Shown one piece after another: positions 1 to 6,316 of a stretch of DNA of 30,979 nt. Source of the DNA: a virus; IMG/VR virus record IMGVR_UViG_3300013120_000616, positions 1 through 30,979 of that record; one strand, 5' to 3'. Position 1 is the first letter of the stretch. Each line of letters begins with the position of its first letter. A program made the translations under genes and the position numbers. Under the pieces are notes generated by a model, which was not told where the DNA came from, did no database searches, and saw only the letters and a program-made list of their open reading frames with translations.

Positions 1-183
1 CTCCAGTGGAACGGCGCGTGGTTCGTTGAACTTCTTAATGAGTGGCTGAGCCAGGAGCTTACTATCCAGGACTTGGAGCGCCGGCTGAGAAATCAGCGCA
101 TGACGATAGACAACATGGAAGGTGAGTTGGCGCAGTACCGGGCAGGAGAGGAGAGGCCCGATGGCGAAGAAGGCAAAGACTGA
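1..183 (+). CDS. C-terminal part of an unidentified phage protein (5' end outside window)
   Basis: An open frame runs from the first base to a TGA at 181-183, giving 60 residues. The visible part starts with an aromatic and acidic segment (QWNGAWFVELLNEW), continues with a likely amphipathic helix around LEERRLR-type residues, and ends in a strongly acidic tail (GEEGKD). No family is recognised. Its last 23 bases overlap the start of the next gene, the usual tight spacing of this operon. The gene is incomplete, so neither its length nor its start can be judged. Confidence 0.55.
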   Translation, partial: LQWNGAWFVELLNEWLSQELTIQDLERRLRNQRMTIDNMEGELAQYRAGEERPDGEEGKD

Positions 184-370
184 CAAACCGGAACCGGTGA
201 ACTGCGCGTGCGGGAAGCGTACCACACCAGGCAACTATACTTGGAATAACGATCAGTACGCAATTGCTTGTCGCAATCGTTCTTGTTGGTTCGGTCCATA
301 TCGCAAGACCCGACGTGGCGCCGTCAATGCCTGGAACAGGGTGATGGAGAAGGTGTATGCGAAGGTATGA
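161..370 (+). CDS. Lar-like restriction-alleviation / zinc-finger protein
   Basis: A 69-residue basic protein. The ATG at 161 is preferred over upstream starts because a purine-rich GGAGAGGAGAGG ribosome site lies just upstream. The sequence shows a CxC pair (CACGK), a second pair C-x4-C (CRNRSCW), and a C-terminal NAWNRVMEKV block. This matches the layout of Lar-family (restriction alleviation) phage proteins: a small zinc ribbon followed by an A-x-x-x-W-N-R motif. Rac-prophage Lar modulates host type I restriction; that role here is inference from the family and from its place next to DNA-processing genes. It overlaps both neighbours. Confidence 0.6.
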   Translation: MAKKAKTDKPEPVNCACGKRTTPGNYTWNNDQYAIACRNRSCWFGPYRKTRRGAVNAWNRVMEKVYAKV

Positions 371-728
371 GCTTCCATATCCGCCGAGCATCAACACCTA
401 CTGGCGTCACAACCGGGGTCGCACGCACATCAGCACGAAGGGTCGGGCGTATCGGGAGGCCGTGATCTCCGTGGTAGACGAAGCTGTCGTGTCGTTCATC
501 GACCCTATTGAGGTCAGCGTCGAGGTGTTCCCGCCGGACCGCCGCAAGCGTGACCTTGACAACGTGCTCAAGGCGTTGCTGGACGCGCTTCAGCATGCGG
601 GAGTCTATGCGGACGACGCTCAGATTGACCGTCTCGTAGTGGTGCGGCGGCACCTTGTGAAGGGCGGGAAGGTAATCGTGCGCATCTGGGCCATGATGGA
701 ACAGAGTAAGGGGGCGGCTGATGCCTGA
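357..728 (+). CDS. rusA: RusA-type Holliday junction resolvase
   Basis: 123 residues, the usual size for RusA. The N-terminal PPSINTYWR motif and the block RKRDLDNVLKALLDAL followed by GVYADDAQID are the family signature; the aspartates in DLDN and DDAQI correspond to the metal-binding active site. RusA is a dimeric endonuclease that cuts four-way DNA junctions, in phages probably clearing branched replication intermediates before packaging. The ATG at 357 overlaps the preceding gene by 14 bases, and the stop overlaps the next gene by 8, so translation is probably coupled. The position ahead of the packaging genes is common for lambdoid rusA. Confidence 0.92.
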   Translation: MRRYELPYPPSINTYWRHNRGRTHISTKGRAYREAVISVVDEAVVSFIDPIEVSVEVFPPDRRKRDLDNVLKALLDALQHAGVYADDAQIDRLVVVRRHLVKGGKVIVRIWAMMEQSKGAADA

Positions 729-972
729 CCCGTCTCACGAGCACTACACATTTCTGCTGTTCTGGAGTGACGAGGACGATTGCTACGTTGCCAAGTTGCC
801 GGAGTTCGGTGCAGCTGCTTTCGGTGACACGCCGGAAGAGGCGTTGCGGGAGGCGCAGGATGCGCTCGCTGGATGTATCGAGGTCTATCGGGAGAGCGGG
901 CAACCCCTGCCGCGCGTTCGCAGTTGGATGCTGACGGAGATCGAGCCGGGGGGCGTGGTGCACTGTGACTGA
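721..972 (+). CDS. HicB-family antitoxin-like protein (orphan)
   Basis: 83 residues with the HicB N-terminal layout: a strand-rich start (YTFLLFWSDEDDCYVAKLPEF), then FGDTPEEALREAQDAL, then an IEVYRESGQPLP segment. HicB proteins adopt a partial RNase-H fold and neutralise the mRNA-cleaving HicA toxin. No HicA-type gene is visible on either side, so this is an orphan. Full HicB proteins often carry a C-terminal DNA-binding domain; here the frame stops and an XRE helix-turn-helix gene starts 8 bases earlier, as if the two domains were encoded separately. AAGGGGG precedes the ATG. Whether it blocks a host HicA is speculation. Confidence 0.75.
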   Translation: MPDPSHEHYTFLLFWSDEDDCYVAKLPEFGAAAFGDTPEEALREAQDALAGCIEVYRESGQPLPRVRSWMLTEIEPGGVVHCD

Positions 973-1231
973 GAGGCCAAATACAGTATTCGGGCAACGG
1001 CTGAAGGCTGCGCGCAGGAAGGCGGGCCTGAGCCAGGCGGCGCTGGGGATGCGGCTCGGGGTATCCAGACATGCTGTCCGGCAGTATGAACGCGGCCGGG
1101 GGGTGCCGGGGTCCCAGGTGTTGCTGGACATGGCACGGGTGCTGGGTGTGGCTGTCGACTACTTTCTTCGGCCGGATCCGCTGCCCAGAATGGACCGCGT
1201 GCACTGGACCACCTCCATGGGGCCGAAGTAG
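965..1231 (+). CDS. XRE/Cro-type helix-turn-helix regulator
   Basis: 88 residues from a GTG at 965, overlapping the preceding stop. Residues about 9-65 form a standard XRE domain: FGQRLKAARRKAGLSQAAL, MRLGVSRHAVRQYERG (recognition helix), then LDMARVLGVAVDYFL. The short C-terminal tail has no known domain. It probably binds DNA as a dimer. Given its overlap with the HicB-like gene, it may serve as that protein's DNA-binding partner or control this operon. No obvious operator is visible nearby. Confidence 0.85.
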   Translation: MTERPNTVFGQRLKAARRKAGLSQAALGMRLGVSRHAVRQYERGRGVPGSQVLLDMARVLGVAVDYFLRPDPLPRMDRVHWTTSMGPK

Positions 1232-1252
1232 CGGAACAGAACAGGGATTGAA

Positions 1253-2170
1253 ATGTGGCTGCACATGCCATCACACATCTTAGCCTCTGCGCCGGGGCAG
1301 GCGGTCTTGACCTCGGACTCAGACTCGTCCTCGGAGACGTCCTGCGCACTGTGTGTTACGTCGAGCGGGAAGCCTACGCAGCGGCTACTCTCGTGGCGCG
1401 GATGGAAGACGAGGCCCTGGATCAAGCGCCTGTGTGGAACGATCTCAAGACCTTCGACGGCGGCGCGTGGCGTGGCTGCGTGGACATCATCTCTGCGGGC
1501 TACCCGTGCCAGCCGTGGAGCGTTGCGGGTCGGCAGCTTGGCGAGTCTGATGAGCGCGACCTTTGGCCCGACGTGGCGAGAGTCATTGACGAGTCGCGGC
1601 CTGCCTTCGTTTTCCTGGAGAACGTGCCAGGGGTTGCTGCTGTCTTTGCCGAGAGGGAAAGACCCGAACTCGAAGCGATGGGCTACGTGGTTGCGGCAAG
1701 ACTATTCAGCGCGGGAGAAGTCGGCGCAAGCCAGCGGCGGCTTAGGTTTTTCGCGCTGGCCCACTATGCGCGTAGTCGCCAGCAGAGATGTGTGCAGAGA
1801 CCGAGGGAAGGGGAACCTAGGCGAAGTGGCGGCGATGTGGCCCGCTGCCAAAGCTACTCAAGCAGGTTCGTTGAACAGGAGCAGCAGCGGTGGCCCGCCT
1901 CAAGACCTCGCTCTAACTGCGAAGGGGTGGCAAACACCATCGGCTGCGGATGTGTTGGGCGGGCACAAGACAAGAGGGGGCAAACGAAGGGGGGAGGCTC
2001 TGTTGAAGGGCCAAGCCTCCCGCTTTTTCCGCCCAGCCCCGGATACACAGACGCCTGGGCAAGAGTCCTTGAAACCGGCCCGGCGCTTGAACCCGCTGTT
2101 TGTGGAGTGGCTGATGGGGTGGCCCCTATCTTGGACGCAGATTCCTTCAGTGTGTGGCAAAGGAGAATGA
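1253..2170 (+). CDS. Overprinted ORF in an alternative frame of the methyltransferase gene
   Basis: A 305-residue frame that begins at an ATG two bases before the methylase GTG and runs unbroken for 918 bases inside it. Its second half does not look random: WRTCQGLLLSL, YSAREKSAQ, FSRWPT, WQTPSAAD and, near the end, RLNPLFVEWLMGWPLSWT. From memory, such WPTP/NP-VEWLMG-P-WT strings recur in phage methylase loci. Hand count of third-position G/C over 1861-1980 is 25/40 in this frame against 27/40 in the methylase frame, so composition does not decide. The stop lies between the ribosome site and ATG of the next nested gene, suggesting coupling. It could still be a passive shadow. Confidence 0.42.
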   Translation: MWLHMPSHILASAPGQAVLTSDSDSSSETSCALCVTSSGKPTQRLLSWRGWKTRPWIKRLCGTISRPSTAARGVAAWTSSLRATRASRGALRVGSLASLMSATFGPTWRESLTSRGLPSFSWRTCQGLLLSLPRGKDPNSKRWATWLRQDYSAREKSAQASGGLGFSRWPTMRVVASRDVCRDRGKGNLGEVAAMWPAAKATQAGSLNRSSSGGPPQDLALTAKGWQTPSAADVLGGHKTRGGKRRGEALLKGQASRFFRPAPDTQTPGQESLKPARRLNPLFVEWLMGWPLSWTQIPSVCGKGE

Positions 2171-2616
2171 GAAATGCCTTGTACTGGCTTATCAATAATG
2201 GCAAGCATCCGCAAGCGCGCACAGAGAGCGGTATCACTTCAGGGGGCAACTTGTATGCAGTGCGGCAGCACAGAGAGACTACGACGACACCACCCAGATT
2301 ATGCCTGCCCAATAGATGTGGAGATTCTCTGCGAACCGTGCCATGTCAAGGTGGAGATGAAACGGAACCATTGGGGCGGCGGGAAAGTGGAGATGGCGAC
2401 ATGCCAGATATGCCACAAGTCCTTTCAGCCGAAGCGAACCCGACGCAACCGGCTGTGCGGGAATCCTGTGTGTCTGCAAGAAATGGGGCGGAGGGCGGCA
2501 TACAGACGATGGAGAACAGAGTAGACCGACTGCGGCTCTGCGGTAACGGGGTGGTCCCGCTGGCAGCGGCGTATGCGTTCTGCACTCTGCTGGCTGATCT
2601 CACGAGAGAGCAATGA
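1255..2616 (+). CDS. DNA (cytosine-5-)-methyltransferase with an internal ~390-bp insertion
   Basis: 453 residues from a GTG at 1255. Visible C5-methylase motifs: I LCAGAGGLDLG (residues ~11-21, SAM binding), IV with PCQ (84-86; C85 the catalytic cysteine), VI LENVPG (121-126), VIII SQRRLR (159-164), and X LCGNGVVPLAAAYAF near residue 428. It transfers a methyl group to cytosine C5, probably to shield phage DNA. The segment FPPSPGY..W..VLETGPALEPAVCGVADGVA and the following RVDRLRLCGNGVVP are expected to be adjacent; here 390 bases (2125-2514) with a separate gene in another frame lie between them, yet the frame stays open. Two ORFs in the +2 frame are nested inside. Activity with this insertion is uncertain. 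Confidence 0.88.
   Translation: MAAHAITHLSLCAGAGGLDLGLRLVLGDVLRTVCYVEREAYAAATLVARMEDEALDQAPVWNDLKTFDGGAWRGCVDIISAGYPCQPWSVAGRQLGESDERDLWPDVARVIDESRPAFVFLENVPGVAAVFAERERPELEAMGYVVAARLFSAGEVGASQRRLRFFALAHYARSRQQRCVQRPREGEPRRSGGDVARCQSYSSRFVEQEQQRWPASRPRSNCEGVANTIGCGCVGRAQDKRGQTKGGGSVEGPSLPLFPPSPGYTDAWARVLETGPALEPAVCGVADGVAPILDADSFSVWQRRMRNALYWLINNGKHPQARTESGITSGGNLYAVRQHRETTTTPPRLCLPNRCGDSLRTVPCQGGDETEPLGRRESGDGDMPDMPQVLSAEANPTQPAVRESCVSARNGAEGGIQTMENRVDRLRLCGNGVVPLAAAYAFCTLLADLTREQ
2174..2524 (+). CDS. HNH-like zinc-binding protein nested in the methyltransferase gene
   Basis: 116 residues in the +2 frame of the methylase gene. The ATG at 2174 has a strong AAAGGAG site eight bases upstream (2159-2165). 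The core CMQCGSTERLRRHHPDY, followed by ILCEPCHVKVE, is the compact HNH-like zinc fold seen in many small phage proteins (CxxC, HH-P-D-Y, CxxCH). A second CxxC zinc finger (TCQICHKSF, then LCGNPVC) and a basic tail follow. Whether it cuts DNA is unknown: a typical HNH nuclease has further catalytic residues that are not clear here. It ends ten bases into the resumed methylase-conserved region. Confidence 0.7.
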   Translation: MPCTGLSIMASIRKRAQRAVSLQGATCMQCGSTERLRRHHPDYACPIDVEILCEPCHVKVEMKRNHWGGGKVEMATCQICHKSFQPKRTRRNRLCGNPVCLQEMGRRAAYRRWRTE

Positions 2617-2798
2617 CTGAGCCACGCATCTACCGGGGCTGGAAGGAGATCGCGGCGCGGCTGCGGGTCGGCGTGCGGACGGCGCGGCGGTGGGAGCAGG
2701 AACACGGTCTGCCCGTGCGGCGCGGGCCGGGAATCTACGTTCTTGAAAAGGAGCTTGAACGGTGGCTAAAGAAGCAAATGAGAAGACAAGGCCGCTAA
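2613..2798 (+). CDS. Small helix-turn-helix DNA-binding protein
   Basis: 61 residues; ATG overlaps the methylase stop as ATGA. The whole protein is one MerR/excisionase-like winged helix: YRGWKEIAARLRVGVRTARRWEQEHGLPVRR, then YVLEKELERWLKKQ. The helix pair AARLRVGVRTARRWE is the likely DNA-reading element, and the GLPVRRGPGIYV strand pair the wing. Possible roles are local regulator or recombination directionality factor; it sits far from the integrase, so a regulator is more likely. Very basic throughout. Confidence 0.75.
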   Translation: MTEPRIYRGWKEIAARLRVGVRTARRWEQEHGLPVRRGPGIYVLEKELERWLKKQMRRQGR

Positions 2799-3034
2799 CT
2801 TGGCAAGAGAGATATGCGAAAGAGCACAACTGTACGGAAGAAGAGGCGCTAGCTTTTTCCAGAGCGGAAGCGAGGAGTTGGTGTGATACGGGTGAGCAAG
2901 ACGGTGTGGACTGGCTCGTGGCGGCGCAGCGCCAGTTCATCGAGTTGCTGCTGAAGTTCTGTGAGATGATGGCGGGAACACCCAAGAAGCTTGTGCTTCA
3001 CACCGCTGATAGCAGGTACGAAAGCGAGTTATAG
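2762..3034 (+). CDS. Hypothetical protein, unrecognised
   Basis: 90 residues from a GTG at 2762, overlapping the preceding gene by 37 bases. The sequence is mostly helical in character, with an acidic stretch (KEHNCTEEEALAF), aromatic helix (DWLVAAQRQFIELLLKFCEMM) and a polar tail. No family or motif is recognised. No other in-frame ATG lies near the N terminus, so the long overlap is hard to avoid. It is the last gene before the non-coding stretch that separates the early operon from the packaging genes. Confidence 0.55.
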   Translation: MAKEANEKTRPLTWQERYAKEHNCTEEEALAFSRAEARSWCDTGEQDGVDWLVAAQRQFIELLLKFCEMMAGTPKKLVLHTADSRYESEL

Positions 3035-3051
3035 CGCCAAGAAAAAGCGGA

Positions 3052-3106
3052 CATTTGCGGCCAAATGCGGCCAAATTGGGCCATCCGCCGGATTTGCGGT
3101 CCATAT
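3052..3106 (+). repeat. Iteron-like repeats upstream of the packaging genes
   Basis: The decamer GCGGCCAAAT occurs twice head-to-tail (3057-3066, 3067-3076). The longer units ATTTGCGGCCAAAT (3052-3065) and ATTTGCGGTCCATAT (3092-3106) are near copies of each other. The stretch sits in the only clear intergenic gap before the sigma-like and terminase genes. Repeats here could be terminase-binding or protein-binding sites; function is inferred from position only. Confidence 0.6.
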
Positions 3107-3117
3107 CCGGCGGTTTT
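3085..3117 (+). terminator. Rho-independent terminator-like hairpin
   Basis: A perfect 9-bp inverted repeat, CCGCCGGAT (3085-3093) and ATCCGGCGG (3105-3113), encloses an 11-base loop and is followed by TTTT (3114-3117). It lies 51 bases after the last gene of the early operon and 35 bases before the sigma-like gene, so it would separate early from late transcripts. The T-run is short, so termination may be partial. Confidence 0.6.
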
Positions 3118-3151
3118 GCACTCTATATGGGTAGAGGGACGGCAGGCAGCA

Positions 3152-3517
3152 ATGGATATTCAGGCGATTGCCGGGCATACGGTGGGTCTTCTGCGGGGCA
3201 TCGAATCCCACGACCTCGAGGACCTCGAGCAGGACATCACGTTGTGCCTGATCGAGCAGGAAGAGGCGATCGGCGCGGCCGATAACCCGGAGGCGTATGC
3301 CCACCAGGTCGCGCACAACCGAATGCTTCGGTGGTTCAACGAGCGTGAGAAGACCGTAATCGGTGTGTTCAGCACGCAGTTCGTGGAGGGGCAGGAGGCC
3401 GCCACGCCGACGCCGCTGGACGTGCTGATTGCGGACGAGGAGCTGGGGCGGGTGGGTCTGTCCCCTGGTCTGCTCGATGGCGGGCCGCGAGAGACCAAGG
3501 AGTGCGAGGGTGCGTGA
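3152..3517 (+). CDS. Sigma-70 region-2-like protein lacking region 4
   Basis: 121 residues from the ATG at 3152; frames further upstream would run into the hairpin. Residues ~18-75 (HDLEDLEQDITLCLIEQEEAI, NPEAYAHQVAHNRMLRWFNE) resemble sigma-70 region 2: the DLEDL-Q-I helix and the Y-x-x-x-x-A-x-N-x-x-L-x-W-F helix used for core RNA polymerase and -10 contact. After PLDVLIADEELGRV, where a short linker and the region-4 helix-turn-helix would be expected, the protein ends in a Gly/Pro-rich tail. It may be a degenerate sigma factor or late-gene regulator. Its stop overlaps the terminase small subunit start. Confidence 0.5.
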   Translation: MDIQAIAGHTVGLLRGIESHDLEDLEQDITLCLIEQEEAIGAADNPEAYAHQVAHNRMLRWFNEREKTVIGVFSTQFVEGQEAATPTPLDVLIADEELGRVGLSPGLLDGGPRETKECEGA

Positions 3518-4266
3518 ACAAGCGCTCGGCGGTGACACTCAGGCAGCTTGCGGAGCATTACGGCGTTGCGCTGCGCACGACGCAGCAGTGGCGCGAGCGG
3601 GGGATGCCGGCGAGACGCAAGAAAGGCCCGCACGGGGCGCTCCTCTACACCCTCGGCAAGGCAGACCAGTGGCTTGCGGCGCACGGGATTGTGCCTGGAA
3701 CGCACGGCAAGGAGGGGGGCCGGGCCCGCCGGGCAAGTAGGCCCCATGGGACCTATGGGGCGAATGGGGCGAATAGGGCGAAAGAGGACAACTCCTCCGA
3801 GGTCCCACTTTCTGAGCCGGACGGTGAAGAGGGGCTCGAGGCGACGGTTGGCCGGCTGAAGCGGATGGAGCGGATGCTGGGCGGGGCGCTGGTCGCCGAG
3901 ATGGCCGGGGCGGGGTCCGGTCCGGTCGAGAGACAGGGCAAGATTCGGAACTATCAGCTGATTGCCGACCAGCTTCGCAAGACGACGGCGGGGCTGCTGG
4001 ACCTGGAGGTGATGCGCGGTCGGCTGGTGCCGAGGGACGACCTGCGGGACACGGTGACGCATCTGGCGGCGATTCTTCGGTCGAGTGTAGAGCGGTTTGC
4101 GGACGACGTGCCGCCGAGGATCGTCTCGGCGCTGGGTCAGGTGGGCATTGAGGTGGGTGACATTGCGGGGTTCCAGCGGGCGCTTCACGACCAGGCGCAG
4201 AAGCTGGCGGACGAATGGCTGCGGCGGCTCAGCGACGAGGTGAGACAGGCCGGGAATGGGGGCTGA
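3514..4266 (+). CDS. Terminase small subunit-like protein (TerS, DNA recognition)
   Basis: 250 residues. The GTG at 3514 overlaps the previous stop (GTGA) and has AAGGAG eleven bases upstream, so it is preferred over a GTG at 3502. The N terminus is a Nu1-like winged helix (TLRQLAEHYGVALRTTQQWRERGMP, then GKADQWLAAHG), followed by a low-complexity linker built from a 9-bp DNA repeat, and a helical region (ATVGRLKRMERMLGG, YQLIADQLRKTTAGLLDLE) typical of small-subunit oligomerisation. TerS rings bind the packaging site and control the large subunit. Position directly before TerL supports the call. Confidence 0.8.
   Translation: MNKRSAVTLRQLAEHYGVALRTTQQWRERGMPARRKKGPHGALLYTLGKADQWLAAHGIVPGTHGKEGGRARRASRPHGTYGANGANRAKEDNSSEVPLSEPDGEEGLEATVGRLKRMERMLGGALVAEMAGAGSGPVERQGKIRNYQLIADQLRKTTAGLLDLEVMRGRLVPRDDLRDTVTHLAAILRSSVERFADDVPPRIVSALGQVGIEVGDIAGFQRALHDQAQKLADEWLRRLSDEVRQAGNGG
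3757..3783 (+). repeat. Three tandem 9-bp units inside the TerS linker
   Basis: GGGGCGAAT, GGGGCGAAT, AGGGCGAAA follow each other without gaps. The unit is three codons long, so copy changes keep frame and only alter the length of a Gly-Ala-Asn linker between the DNA-binding domain and the oligomerisation region. Confidence 0.7.
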
Positions 4267-6114
4267 GTGCCGATAGTCACTGACGCGGCGATCTGGGCTG
4301 GGACGGCGGACGCGCTGGCGCCGCCGGAGCGGCTTCGGCCCTCAGAGTGGGCCGAGAAATACCGCGAGCTGAAAGAGGGGACGACCGATCAGCCGGGCCG
4401 GTGGAGCAACAGCTACTTCCCGTGGCTTGCCCCCATTATGGACGCCCGGGTGGACTTCCCCCACAAGAAGGGACAGATATTCCAGAAGTGCGGCCAGATC
4501 GGGGGCAGCGAGCGGGCGGTGAACAACGTCGGTTGGTCGGTCTGCACCCGGCCCGGGCCGATGCTGTTTCTCACCACGACGGACAACCAGGCGAAGGAGT
4601 TCAGCCGGGACCGGTTCGACTACATGATCGAGTCGGCGCCGATCCTGAAGACGCGGCAGCTCACGGGGCCGAAGAACCGGGACACCGTGCACGTGAAGCG
4701 GTTTGCGGGGGCGAAGCTGGCCATATGCGGCAGCGGATCCCCGTCGAAGCTGATGAGCGAGCCGTATCAGGTGGTCTACCTGGACGAGGTGGACCAGCTT
4801 CCGATCTTCCCGCGGGTGGGTTCCGCTTGGAAGCTGGCGGAGATACGGATGCGGACCTTCCGGCGGAGCTGGCTGGACGCCTGGTCGACGTCGACCTACG
4901 AGGACCGGGGCATTGCGAAACAATACAAGGAGTTGAGCGACCAGCGGCGGTTCTTCGTGGCGTGTCCGCACTGCGGCACGTGGGATTGGCTGAAGTTCGG
5001 GCAGGTGCGCATCGAGGAACGGAAGGCGGCAACGGCGAAGTACATCTGCGAGCACTGCGAGGAAGAGATCTCGGACATACAGCGGGCGGCCGCCGTGTAT
5101 GGGGGCGAGTATCGGTCGACGCTGCCCGAGAAGCAGGCTGCGGAACGGAGTTTCGTGGGGTTTCAGATCGGGCGGCAGTACGACCCGTACCTGCCGCTGA
5201 TCGACCTGGCGGGGGCATACGTGAGCTGCCGGACGGAGGCGGAGCTGCAGGTGTTTCACAATGCGGACCTCGGCGAGCCGTTTTCTCCGTCCTCGACACC
5301 GGTAGGCGTGGCGGACCTCGACGCGCGGCAGATGCGAACGCCGAACGAGCCTGCGCCGGCGGACACACAGTTCATCACGGCCGGGATCGACGTGCAGAGC
5401 AAGTTGACTTTCTACTTCGACGTGTCGGCGTGGACGAGCGACGGGCTCAAGCACCTGCTTCAGTATGGGCGGGTTCAGGGGTGGGAGCGCCTGCGGACGT
5501 TTCTTCGGGGCTTCGAGATCGACAAGCAGGGGGCGCAGGACCGACTTGGCATCCGGCTGGCAGCGGTAGATGCCGGGTACGAGACGACCCAGGTCTACAA
5601 CTTCTGCATGGCGGTTGGCGTGAACTTCGTCATCCCGGTCAAGTACGGTCCGTCGGGGCATGCGGCGCACTGGCGGCTGGTGAAGGTGGCAACCGCACGG
5701 AACATCGGTTGTTGCATGTTGGATCGCGGCTACTGGATGGACCGGGCGATGGGCCGGTTCGGGGGCGGCGACGAGCTGGCGGGCGTAGTGACGCCGATGC
5801 TGTCGGACGAGTATCGGGCGCACGTGCTGTCGCCGAAGCGCGAGGTGATCATCAACCCGCGCGGTGGCTACGAGAAGGTGGTGTGGACCAAGGACAGCGG
5901 GCTGCACGATGATTACTTGCAGGCGGCGGTCTATGCGGAGTTCGCGGCGATGCGGTGCGGGCTCGACCGGTTGCAGCGTGAGGGCGAGGCGTTCAAGCAG
6001 GCCCGCAAGGCGCTCAGGGTGAAGAACGAGGAGATAGAGCAGGGATGGGTCAGCCGGGGCTACAGGAAGACGAGGGGGACGTGGCTGGGCAGGCCGAAGG
6101 GGAAGAGGTCGTGA
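4267..6114 (+). CDS. Terminase large subunit, GpA family (TerL)
   Basis: 615 residues from a GTG directly after the TerS stop. ATPase part: the GpA-type P-loop region FQKCGQIGGSERAVNNVGW (residues ~72-90) and Walker B VVYLDEVDQLP (~169-179). A zinc ribbon follows (CPHC at ~233, CEHC at ~261), as in lambda gpA. Nuclease part: GIDVQ near 370, a VDAGYE block near 430 and HDDYLQAAVYA near 560, the acidic residues expected for the RNase-H-like endonuclease. It cuts concatemeric DNA and drives it into the prohead through the portal. GpA-family packaging usually implies cos cleavage. Size and order are standard. Confidence 0.95.
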   Translation: MPIVTDAAIWAGTADALAPPERLRPSEWAEKYRELKEGTTDQPGRWSNSYFPWLAPIMDARVDFPHKKGQIFQKCGQIGGSERAVNNVGWSVCTRPGPMLFLTTTDNQAKEFSRDRFDYMIESAPILKTRQLTGPKNRDTVHVKRFAGAKLAICGSGSPSKLMSEPYQVVYLDEVDQLPIFPRVGSAWKLAEIRMRTFRRSWLDAWSTSTYEDRGIAKQYKELSDQRRFFVACPHCGTWDWLKFGQVRIEERKAATAKYICEHCEEEISDIQRAAAVYGGEYRSTLPEKQAAERSFVGFQIGRQYDPYLPLIDLAGAYVSCRTEAELQVFHNADLGEPFSPSSTPVGVADLDARQMRTPNEPAPADTQFITAGIDVQSKLTFYFDVSAWTSDGLKHLLQYGRVQGWERLRTFLRGFEIDKQGAQDRLGIRLAAVDAGYETTQVYNFCMAVGVNFVIPVKYGPSGHAAHWRLVKVATARNIGCCMLDRGYWMDRAMGRFGGGDELAGVVTPMLSDEYRAHVLSPKREVIINPRGGYEKVVWTKDSGLHDDYLQAAVYAEFAAMRCGLDRLQREGEAFKQARKALRVKNEEIEQGWVSRGYRKTRGTWLGRPKGKRS

Positions 6115-6308
6115 CGGCGGACGGCTTTGTCGCGCGGCGGTTTCCTTACCCAGGGATGCTGCGCAACCGGCTCTGCCCCTGTGGCAGCAAGCGCAAGTTC
6201 AAGCGGTGCTGCGGGACGGGGGGCGTGTGGGTGGTGGACCTGACCAGGCGGGCGAACCTGGTGGCGTTCGACATGCTGCCGGACCAGCATCCGGGGCGTT
6301 ACGTGTAG
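6111..6308 (+). CDS. SEC-C motif zinc-binding small protein
   Basis: 65 residues from a GTG overlapping the TerL stop (GTGA), with GGAAGAGG just upstream. The centre carries the SEC-C zinc motif LCPCGSKRKFKRCC (CxC ... CC), known from the SecA C terminus and many small proteins. The tail (FDMLPDQHPGRYV) is unremarkable. SEC-C modules bind zinc and often mediate protein contacts. Its place between terminase and the head-tail joiner is unusual; a packaging accessory role is possible but not shown. Confidence 0.75.
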   Translation: MTADGFVARRFPYPGMLRNRLCPCGSKRKFKRCCGTGGVWVVDLTRRANLVAFDMLPDQHPGRYV

Positions 6309-6316
6309 GAGGGGGC

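Noticed and set aside
2125-2514. The insertion in the methyltransferase as a group I intron or intein.
   Set aside because: At 390 bp, nearly filled by another gene and open in the host frame, it is too short for a catalytic intron, and no intein splice residues or motifs are visible.
4342-5907. Very long antisense and other-frame ORFs (over 500 codons) across the terminase gene.
   Set aside because: They mirror the G/C-rich third positions of the TerL gene, contain no plausible domains (Arg/Pro/His-rich), and TerL itself has all its motifs.
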